Source: Erodium maritimum (Eukaryota > Streptophyta > Magnoliopsida > Geraniales > Geraniaceae). From it: a stretch of 64,000 nt of DNA. Below are positions 47,201 through 59,200 of the stretch, piece after piece (the stretch's first letter is position 1; each line of letters starts with the position of its first letter). Below the pieces are notes generated by a model. That model did not search any database and was not told the origin of the DNA. It worked only from the letters and a program-made list of their open reading frames with translations. The DNA is taken from positions 34,091,932 through 34,155,931 of the forward strand of contig OY997596.1 in the NCBI GenBank assembly GCA_963921825.1. Reading direction: 5' to 3'. Both the position numbers and the translations under genes were made by a program.

Positions 47201-50200
47201 TGAGAAGGAAATGCTCGCTGTGTTGTTTGCAACAAAGCATTGGAATGCTTATCTTATGAGACATCATTTCATCATGAAGACCAACCATCAAAGCTTGCGT
47301 TTCTTACTGCAACAACAAACCTCCACACCGACAAAACTGCACTAGGTCGTCAAAATGTGAATTCAATTTCGTACGAGAGTGACTAACACTGTGGCAAATG
47401 CCTTGTCTTGCAAATTCTGTGTTGAACGCCTTCGAGTTGGAACCCCAATGCTCTGTTCTCGCGTCCAATTCGAGCTCCTCCTTTACTGGAGCGTATTCGC
47501 CAATCGTGGGCGCAGGATCCCTAGTTACAACCCATCATGAGGTGGTTCTGAGGATGATGATAGATATGATGACCGTGCTATGCAATTTGATTACTCTTCT
47601 AACAAAGATGATGATCATGACATTTTTGACATTTTAGTTGGCACGCCGGAAATGGACTATTTTACTTTATATTTGGAATATAAATCTATCATTCCTCTAT
47701 TATATAGGGACTTTTATTCTAATGAGTTTTGTGATTTTAAGACTTGTAAATCCCAATTGGATGAATTTTGTGACTGTTATGAAATAATGTGTTGTTTGTT
47801 ATGAATTGTATGCGATATATGATATTTAGGAATTTATTGATCTTATTATTGATATTTTTATTATGTTTTATGGTGAATTATGTTTTGGTATATGGTATTG
47901 TCTTGACTTACCATTAACTTCAACAGTCTGTAGAGCTCGATCAACTTGCTCTGTATCTGGATAATAATATTTCTCCGTGGTACATTGAAAAACCGTGGGA
48001 AGATCTGCTTCCTTCTGAATGGGTCCAGGTATATCATTTCGGCGCAATAAATAAAACTAGCTACCTGCACTATTTCTTGGTCATTTGTGTTGTGTTTTCC
48101 TTGGGATTCAAAAAAGCCTTTTATTGACTTGTCATGAGTATCAGGTCTTTCGATTTGGAACAGAGAATGGTAAACCGGCTGATCAACTTACAGAAAAGCA
48201 CAGTTACATTCTACAACCAGTAACTGGGGATGCAAAGTATTCAAAGGAGCGGTCTAATGGTTCTGCTAATAGTGTTCAACCATTGCAGAAAGCGGCAGTG
48301 AACTTGGATGATGTGACTCTTTGTTTATCAAAGGTTCTCATTTCCTCCCCATTTAATCTTGATGCTGTATGTGGTGGTTTTTAGTTTATTTTTGGTCAAT
48401 GGAGTTTCTATGTTTTTGCAGGATGGATATGGGAATTTTATAAAATTAGCTGAAAACTTTGCTTCCTTCAACCAGCGCTTGAAGTTTGCTCATCATCGTC
48501 CCCTTGACTCTTTGAAATCTAGTCCAAGGTCTTGGTGGAGATATGCCTACCGAGTTGTTTCTGACCAACTAAAGAAGGAAAGGTAGTCAAACTAGTTCAC
48601 ACCTTTGTTGTTTTTAAGGTCAAAACCATAAAAAACATATTTGAATACTTTGTAATGAAATAAAGTCCCTCACTTGTGTCATGCTCTCTCATCTAACTGG
48701 AGAACATATTTTTTTATCATGCTCTATGTTAGGATTTGAACATGTAAAAATATTTTTTTTGGACATTTCTGAGCTGAAGAGAAAGATGAAATAGGAAACA
48801 CTTTGTAGTGAGGAATACTCCCAAGTCCATACAGAATAGAAGTGTTCGTATTTTGAACACCTTGACCCATATCTTGCACATGTTTTAACTTTTACATTCG
48901 TACCAACTAACTTGATTCTTGTTTCTGCATCTGCTGCGAACTTTATTTTTGTTGCAGCGGGAAACTGTCATGGGAGCAAGTCCTGAAATATACAAGCTTA
49001 CGCAAAAGATACATCTCTCTATATGCTTCACTGCTTAAATCTGATCTCAGCCGGATTGTCGTTGACGACAACAAAGAGATTAAGGATTTAGACCGCGAGC
49101 TTGATATTGACCTCATACTACAGTGGAGGTACTTTCTCTCTTATACGTGAATGCCAATTTTCGATATGCATGATAGTTTGCTTACTGTTGTGTCCAAGTA
49201 TCATTGGCTTGTTTACTGCATTGTCTCACTTTTTGATACATTTCTGTCATGCTGTAATGTGGTTTTGTTTCCTGACTTCACCCTGATAGAGCAGACCAAT
49301 AGCCAAGAAACTCATTTCTAATTACAAGGGGGTATATTAATTTTACAGAAATGTACCGTGTACTATAAATTGTTGGGATAATTGTCAAAACATGCACTTA
49401 TGTTTCGTCCACAAACGAAATAGTGCACAATGTTTTGTCCACGTCGTCTGGCTACCCTTATGAATCGTCCACGCACTTCTGTCAGTAATATTAACAGAAT
49501 ATTCGAATCTGTAGCCTCACGTGCTATCATGTGCTTGTGTCTGAAATTTTTTTTGGACGAAATTGCCCTAACAATCCTCAGCCACTCATTTTTTTGGACG
49601 AAATTCTTATTTTTGAATTTCAAACCAAAAGGGCAAAATTGTCAATTCAGGTTATGCTGTTACACTTTTCTAACAGAAGTGCGTGGACGATTCATAAGGG
49701 TAGCCAGACGACGTGGACAAAACATTGTGCACTATTTCGTTTGTGGACGAAACATAAGTGCATGTTTTGACAATTATCCCTAAATTGTTTGTAGGTTTTT
49801 TTAGTGTTAGTGTGGCAGGTTGTTTCCCTGTACTTTTTATAGTTGCATCGTTAGTTAAAATCTGTTAAAACAGACGGAAAAAGTAACTTAAAAATCTTCT
49901 TCAACACACATGTGACCCAACGGTGCAACTAAAAAATGTACAGGGAAACGACCTGCAAACAATTTGAAGTACACGGTACGATTGTTTTACTTTATCGTTT
50001 CATTTCTGCTCCTCCTCTTTTTCCCCTGTCCTTAAAGGAAACATATATATGCCACGCACAGAGAAGAGGGATCTCGCAGCCCCTCTCTAGAAAATAATAT
50101 GGCTGTCCTTGTTTTTGTTTTTGTTTTTGTTTTATTTTCATATTCATTTCAGTATCCGAGGGAATGGATTTGATGAACGAAGTGCAATATTTTGAGAATT

Positions 50201-53200
50201 TGGATCCATATTGAGGGTTAATTCCTCTTTTCAAAGAAAAAATGACGGAGTTATAATAGTATAAAGCGGGCAATTTATAAGGTAGTTAAATGGAAGAAAA
50301 ATGTATGAGGGTAATATTTTCAAGTGGACAATTTATCTGGGTAATATTTGCAAGGGATAATTGTCTAAAACTACCCTAAAGTTTCTTCCACAAACGAGTT
50401 GATGCACAAAGATTCGTCCACGTTGTGTGGCTACCCTGAAGTTTTGTCCACGACATTTTTAGTTTTGACGTAATAGGGATGTTCAGAATGATGGTCTGGG
50501 GCCTCTGGGCAGTGCTTCCCGGATTGAATAGAAGCGTGGACAAAACTTCAATGCACCCACAAAAGCGTGGTCAAAACTTTAATGCACCCACAAAGACTCG
50601 GACAAAACTTCAGGGTAGCCACACAGCGTGGACAAAACTTTGTGCATCAACTTGTTTTTGGACGAAACTTTAGGGTAGTTTTGAACAACTATCCTTATTT
50701 GCAACTAATCCTTATTCTTACCATTGACCTGAAAAGAAAATATTTCAACCTGATCTGGAAACAATATTATGTTTTTCTTTTCACTAGAAGTTATATATAA
50801 AAGAGTTAATTGTCCAAAACTACATTAAAGTTTTGTCCGCAAACGGATGCATAAACATAAAGTTTTGTCCACGCTTTGTGGGTGCACTGAAGTTTTGTCC
50901 ACTTGACTTTTTCAGAAAAACGTATTGCCCACACAACTATAGAATGCATTGTGAATTGCCCACACAACTATATAATGCATTATGAATTGCCCACACAACT
51001 TTAGAATGCATTATGTATTTCCCACAAATCTATTTAGTCCGTGAAGAACTGCCCAGACCAGTCATTCTGAACATCCCTGTTACGTTTTTCTAAAAAAGTC
51101 GTGGACAAAACTCAGTGCACCCACAAAGCGTGGACAAAACTTTATGCATGCATCCGTTTGTGGACAAAACTTTAATGTAGTTTTGGACAATTAACCCTAT
51201 ATAAAAATATCAGAAAGCCTGGGTAATTTTAGGGTTAACGCTATGGAATAACTTATGGTACAGCTGGCCCTGGCTTCATTCTTTAGTACTTCACTAATGA
51301 GTTACTTCTTGCAGTACAGCTCAAAAGTGTTAATCCAAAATTTTAAATAATTGCATCCATTTAGTATGCTCCACTGTTTTTTTTTCTGCGAAAGGACAAA
51401 GCTACTCTGTTCCTCATACCTTTTACTTTGTTCTTGAAAGATGTTGCCATTATGCCATATATATGTTGCTATTTTGGAAAATGTTTAGTTTCCTCCTAAG
51501 TTACTAGTTTGTTCAAATTCAGTCCAAACAATGAGAAATGTGTACTGATTTAGTCCTAAGTTCGTACAAGTTGTTTTAATTTAGTCCCTGCAAGACATAA
51601 TTGGATCAACAGGTCAAACTTAAGACTAAACTGAGACAAAATCAATATTATGGCTAAATTTGAACTTAGACTAAATTGAATCAACATTCATGAACTTACT
51701 GCTGTTTTGGAACATTCTCCTGCTATTTTTTCATTTTGATTGCGTTTGTTGTGGGAGAACCATGTATATAACTGCAATACGAACATGCATTCTAGTGCTT
51801 CTATCAATTCAATCATTTATCCATAGTATGGAAGTAATGTGGATTCCATACATGCGTATGCCAACCTTTTTTCAACTTATGTGTTTCTCAATAACCTATT
51901 GTTGTGCAGGATGTTGGCTCACAAATTTGTGGAAAAATCAGTGGAATCAGATCATTACAGGAAACAGAACTCTAAGAAATCATGGTGGTCATTTGGATGG
52001 TAAACATTTCTTGTGAATATGATTTTATTATTCATATATGGTCTGTATTTATGTATTTGTATCTATTCTCAGGAACAGTAAGTCCTTCAAGGATGAAAAA
52101 GATCCATTCCGTCTCAGTGAGGAAGACTGGGAACAATTGAATAAAATAATAGGTTACAAGGAAGAAGATGAAGGGCCGCTGATTATTAGTGACAGGGCTG
52201 ATCATCTTCACACTTCCTTGGATATTCACATGAAACATAATGCTTCAAAACTTATTGATGGGGGGCAGGTCTGTCTTGCTGAATTGTCATGTGAAGACCT
52301 GGATTGCTCTATAAAACTATATCCAGAAACAAAGGTTTTCAACATGACATTGGGTTCGTATAGATTATCATCACCAAATGGTCCTCTTGCTGAGGTATGA
52401 TTGTCTCTCATTCTATCCCTGAGTTCGATTATTTGTTGTGAAGTTCTATAGTGTTGTAAGTTTTATCTTATCCACATACAGAGTGCAACAGCTTACGATT
52501 CTTTAGTTGGTGTCTTCTGCTATAAGCCATTTGATGCCAAGGTTGACTGGAAGATGGCTGCTAAAGCTTCTCCATGCTACATGACTGTATAGTTCTAAAA
52601 TCTTTATTCTAGCATAATTTTTTTTCTTACATTTGTGTTTTTATACTGATTGCTTGTCTTTTGCCAGTATCTGAAGGATTCCATTGATCAAATTATCAAT
52701 TTTTTCGAAAGTGATACTGCTGTTAGTCAGACCATAGCATTGGAAGCGGCAGCTGCTGTGCAGGTTCATATCTGCTTGATTTCTCTAGTTTGAAATATGG
52801 CCGAATTTATGTTTTTGCTTTTACTACCATCCGAGTTTGCTCGGTTGCAGTATTTTTATTGTGAAGATCGTCGATGTATTGTTATGCATCTCCATCCATT
52901 GGTGGGTCATTAGAGAGGTGATCTTCCTTCGAAATACTCTGTAGATAGATGCAGAAACTCTTTGACCAATCTCGATTACTAGGACCAATCAACTTGTGAT
53001 CAGTGATTGTGATATCATTGGAATTACAGCCATCAGAATAGAACCCTTGTGTTCGTCTCCCATCATCATGAATCAGGTTTTAGCTAGAAATGAATAAGAA
53101 AAGAGAAAATACCCAACCGAACTGATAGCAGAATGCGATTGATCGGCACACACTGTTCACGTGCGACGGATGGATGCCGGAAAATGCTGAATGGCCGAAT

Positions 53201-56200
53201 TTGGCCTGCTGAGTAGCTACGTGTCAGCTGTGAGACGCAAAGATAACTAGAGCCAAGCAGATCGAGAACAATATGTTCAGGTCTCCCGTTGCTTCCCTCT
53301 GCGCGGGAGTCGCTGGTGTTGGTCGAACGGAGCTGGAACTTAGGATGCTGGGTGGCCAATGTTTCTGAACTTATGGATCGAAAGGTGAAGAAGTATGATG
53401 ACGGACGGTGGTTGGAACGAAGGATTTCGCCAGAATCTGGAAACTACACACTTGGTAGTTCTGCAATGACTGTGCACACCAGGGCACAAGAGAGACATAT
53501 TCCCACATTTTCTAATCAATCAGAGGCAACAACCATGCCTCTGATACCATGTAGAAATTAGAATATGTTTTTATCCTAACTTAATTCCTCTATGTACATT
53601 GTACACCCATATATACTCATAAAGAAGAAGTCTCCCAACAGCCTAATTAATGGTGGGCTCCAACCTATAAACTACTTAAACAAAGGTTATCTATGTTTGG
53701 AGCTGCAAAAAGTGCGTAGTACAGGATTGGTATTTGGGGTTATCCCTATCATATGTAAATATACATATGTTTAATAGAAAACGAATTTTGCTGAGTTCTA
53801 CCCAATAAGTCAACTATTTATTCATCGCCTTGCCGACTTTGGTCTGATTCCGAATTCTAGAACCTTGATGGAGAAATATGTGGTTGAAGGTGATTTTTGA
53901 CATGATTACATCTGATCAAATGCCTGAGTTTCTTCGGCACCTTGAGTAAATTATTAATCAACAACTTTTTTTAGATGACGATTGATGGTGTCAAGCGTAC
54001 CGCTCAGCAGCAAGTGAACCAAGCTTTGAAAGATCATACCAGGTTCTTCCTCATCTTTATTTTATTATTCTTTTGATGGGAAACATCTACTTCTTTATTT
54101 GTATCTTTTTGGTAACAATTAGAAGCATTTATGTAATGGATTCTATTACGTATGATTGATGACATTTACCGAGATATGTTAGGTGTGATGGTGGGGTGGG
54201 TAATGCTTGTTATGTTTCCATTTTATTTCTATTGTGTAGTATCATAATTTATTGGTGAAAAATATCTTTTAAGAGGTAAAGTATAGTTACACAAGTTATC
54301 ATATTTGTATCTTAAGCAACCAATAATTCTGTAAGATTAAACTACTATATTATATCATTATTTCACTATTTATAATAAGGTGCCAGAATCATATCTTTCT
54401 TCTTCCTCCTAACGCCATCCAAAGAGTATCACCATGCCAGACCCATTTGCACCGACAAGTTCAGAAACTCCGGAAGTTGGATTTGAGCGATTTAGGTGTG
54501 GAGGAAGTCAGGTCTGGAATATATGGGATAGAGCTGCACGGGTTGCTAGAATAGGAAGGATACTCGTTTCTCATGCGGACGGTTTCACACACTAGTGCAA
54601 ATAAGCCAATTCTAATGCAAAAAGGAGAGGAAGTAGCTATTTGGGTTTGAAGAATGGAGTTTGTACTAAGAAAAATTGTTTCATTAGCAATGTTGGTATG
54701 AATGCAGAAATCAAAAGAAATAAGTTTATGAATAAATGGTTTTGAAATGTTATCATCAAGATTGTGAGCAAAATGAAAAACATTTTGTTAGTTAGTACTT
54801 TTTTGTTTGTGAGCAATGCACTTGGGTTTAAAGAATGTAACTATTACTCAAAAAAAATTGTTTGATTAACAATGCTGGTATGAATGAACAAATCGAAAGA
54901 AATAAGTTTATGAATAAATCATTTTGAAATGTTAATGAATAATTTTTTGTTTGTGGGCAATCAGTTGGGTAGCTTTAAGGAATCTCCCTATAGAGCTATA
55001 AGTCAGAAAGAAGAAGAAACCTCTGCTTCCTAGGACACCAGTGCATTGTTCTGCCTTTTAGGACTCCTTGATGTGGCTGTGATACTATATTGAGATGGGA
55101 GATAAAATATTTTGTTGATAGCTCTTAATTAAGTATAACGCGGGACTACTTTACAAAAGAGATTGTTCTACACTAGATAAGAAACAAACTGCAGTATGAA
55201 ATACACTAAAAATAGAAAATAGACTAGAAATAGGAAATAATTTAATACTTTTGAACTGCAATGTATTTTGTTACAATTTCTGTTTGGTGTTCATGCCTAT
55301 AGAGTGGGATTTCTATTGGTTGTCCATTCTGAAAACAGTGTTTAATTAGACGTTCTTCATTTGAAAAGATTATCATTTGTTTGTAATTTTGCTTTCAGGT
55401 TCCTGCTGGACTTGGATATTGCAGCTCCTAAGATAACAGTTCCTACCGGTTTTCGGCCGGATAACCTTCACTCAACCAAACTACTGCTTGACTTGGGAAA
55501 TTTGGTTATTCGTTCACAGGTTAGTGAACTGATTTTGTTGTTATTTATTCCAGTACGTGTATGTTTAATCTCAATATATCCAGACATTATTAAATGCGCA
55601 GGATGAGAAGAAACAAGGATTGTCCGAGGAAATGGATATGTATCTGCAATTTGATTTGGTTTTGAGTGATATATCTGCCTTTTTAGTGGATGGTGACTAC
55701 CACTGGGGTGAACCTTCTCCGGATATGTCATCTGGTTCCCCTCTTGTTAAAGACGTTAGATTCTTGCCTGTTATTGACAAGTGTGGGGTTATCTTGAAGC
55801 TTCAACAGGTAAGATCCTTGGGTTTCTACTTAGATCATGCAATATTTTTGTATATACACTTGTTTATGTAATATTCCAACAGTTTATTTTGGTGTGATTG
55901 TGTGCAAATGTTCTTGTCTAAGTGACTCAAGTTGTTAAAGTAAGTATCATTTTGTTATTGTATGCAGATTCGATTAGAGAACCCATCTTATCCTTCAACA
56001 AGAATTTCTGTCCGGCTTCCTTCATTAGGGTTTCACTTTTCTCCATCTAGGTATCACAGGATGATGCAAATTGCGAAAATGTTTAAGGATTACGAGAACT
56101 CAAATTCTCGCCGTCCTTGGAATCAAGCTGACTTTGAGGGTTGGTCGTCTCTTTTGACTTGGAAGGTTGCTCTCTCTCTCTCTCTCTCCTGACTTGAAAT

Positions 56201-59200
56201 CAAGCGACATTTGTCTTTAACATCATCACATTTTTATCATGGTGACAGGGTGTGGGCAATAGAGAAGCTGTGTGGCAGCAACGTTACTTATGCTTGGTTG
56301 GACCTTTTCTATACATACTTGAAAGTCCTGATGCTATGTCCTATAAGCAGTATATCAGGTTTGGATGCCAAAGTTTACATGTTGGGCTACTATTTGTGTG
56401 ATATCGTCTAATAGTTAAGAAACATGGAAATATTTCTAAACCTGGGAAGATTTGAAGCAGTTGACTTATATATGTGTGATCTATAGTGCACCAAGTGAAA
56501 CACTGGAGACTTAAATCCCATTTGAAAACACAGAACATTGTAGGTTATAACTTAGTAGTATGGACACACATTTTAATACAGAAATAATATAATACATAAA
56601 TTTAAATTAAATGTATTGTAGTATTAATTACATTGAAATAAAAAATTAAATTTAATCACAAGCATATTATATTAATGTCAGAGATATCCTAGTTATAATC
56701 TTGTAGAATGTTTGACATATCTTAAACGTTGATCAAACAATTCTATGCCTAAACTGTTCCTGCTCTTGAGAGGAAGAAGAGTAGGGGTTGCACTGCTACT
56801 CATTTTCCTGCTTATAGGCAATAAAATATAAATTAGTGGGACCAAGAAAAACTCTTATATTCTTAAGAAGCTGCTTAGCAGCTCACCTCCTTATAATTTG
56901 TTTTTTGAGAAGCCAATCCAAACACGGTCTAAACAAAAGGAGGAAGCTATTGCATGTGACTTGATTTGGTTATCAGAAGTGCGAAGTAGTGGGCTAATGT
57001 CCGACTTCTGTCGAGTTGAAGGTTGACCGAGACTTGGTCTCAGAAAACTCATGATTATTATCGCTTGTTATAAACCAACTGTCAAGACTCTTCTCCTGAA
57101 ACTAGTAGCATGCTTAGAAAGTGATGCTGGAAGGTGGTTTTGAACTATCAATGTATTCTCATAAGTTCTAAAATAGAAAGCTTTCGAAGGCTGAAATCAC
57201 CATATTTCCCTTCTTAAGCCTTGCATAATTTCAATTATTCTAAACATAGTAAGCTTCCTCTTCATGAAGGCTATGTTCCTAAAAAACTTCTATATAGTCC
57301 AAGTCTGTTGCAGTTAGTGTTGGAATTTTCCATTTATTTGCTATTCGGCCACACTTAGTATTAGTCATACAATATTACTCATCCTTGTCATTTTTATATG
57401 TTGATTGAAGTTTACGAGGAAAACAAATATATCAAGTTCCACCCGAGTTTGCTGGTGGTGTGGAACATGTATTGGCTGTTTGTGATGCTGCACGATCCAA
57501 CATCAAGGTTGTCATTCATCTTCGTATTTAAATTGTCATTCATACATGAAATTGTTTCTCGACTCCAACATCATTTATCAATTTCCTGTTCACTTAGGTT
57601 GTGGAAGATGTCAATTCGTTAGTATTACGATGTGGTTCTGATGATTCAAGGAAAACATGGCGAAGGCGGTTACAGGGTGCAATTTACCGTGCATCGGTAC
57701 ATGGTTCATTTAATTCAGTTTATATGTATAGATTTTTATCAGTGATGCTTAATTTGTTTCCCAAGTTAAGGGGTTGATGTTCTGTTTGTTAAGGGCTGAA
57801 GTTATGTATACGATAGTGCAACTAGATGGCATTTTGGAGATTTTCTTTCTATTTATTCATGGTAGATTGAATAGGTAAAAATAACAGCTTGTTGATATTA
57901 GACTTCATTATTCTATTTTTGGGTTAATTATCAAAAAGTGCACTGAAGTTTTGTCCACAAATGGAAGCATGCATAAACTTTTGTCCATGCTTTGTGGATG
58001 CACTGAAGTTTTGTCCACCGGCTTTTTTAGAAAAACGTAACAGGGATGATGGTCTGGGCAATTTTTCGCGGATTTATAGTTGTGTCTGCAATTCATAATG
58101 CATTCTGTAGTTGTGTGGGCAATACTTTAGGGTAGTTTTCGACATTTAATATGTTTTGTTTTTCTAAAAAAATCAGTGGACAAAACTTCAATGCCCTTTT
58201 TGACAATTAACCCTTTATTTTTTCAAGTTCTCGACAATTCCAGAGGTAGAAGTCTGGTGAATATAGCAATTCTTGAATCACAAATTTTACCTTCTAACTG
58301 TTAGACGAAACTAAAAATATATCAGCTTTTGTATCATATATAACATTGAAATTAATGTTTATAGAAAAGGGTGCCCCTGAAATGAACATTGTGGGGTCTG
58401 CAGATGGGTTCTTAATATATCATTGAACATTTAACCCAAATTTATGGCAACCTATTTTTTCCTCAATGTTTGTATACTATTCATCATCTCATCAATTGTA
58501 TTTTGGTGCAGGTTTCTGCCCCTATCACTGGCCTATCTGAAACTTCATCAGACTCAGAAACAGAATTAAATGAAAGCCATAATATTGTTGACTTGTCAAG
58601 GATGGAGAGTTTGTTTATTACTGGTGCTCTTGATGAATTAAAACTATGTTTCAGCTATAATAAGCTGGTATGCCTAAATTAATCATTTGTCATCAACTTC
58701 ACTATCCATGAAACTGCTTAGAAGTCTGACAAATATGCTGTTATGTAGCATGAACATAGTTTCACTTCAGTGCTTCTTGCTGAAGAGAGCAACTTAATAG
58801 AATTTCGAGCAACAGGAGGCCAGGTGAGATTAACATTATGTCATATGTTTCCTTATGAATGCTTTGAGGCTCTCTTCCTGAGGATATTTTCCCCCCAAAC
58901 AGGTTGAGCTTTCGATCAGAGCAAATGACATGTTTATTGGCACTGTTTTGAAGTCATTGGAGGTTGAGGATCTAGTTTGCTGCCATAGAGCCTCAAGGCC
59001 ATGTTACCTCGCAAGGTCATTCATTGGAAATTCGGATGCGGGTTTATCCTTTTATGATGCTGAGAATCAGAGTTTCGATGACAGAGATATTGCTGAAGGT
59101 GATGATAAATTCTATGAGGCGCCAGAGGATCTGGTTGAGTTTCTTGAATTGAAGACCCCTAGTTTTAGTCGTATTGCTAATTTACTCCCTGGAGATATCC

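Noticed and set aside
49430-49783. 117-codon ORF in intron 10
   Set aside because: It lies within the foldback MITE at 49375-49780; its two ends are inverted-arm translations.
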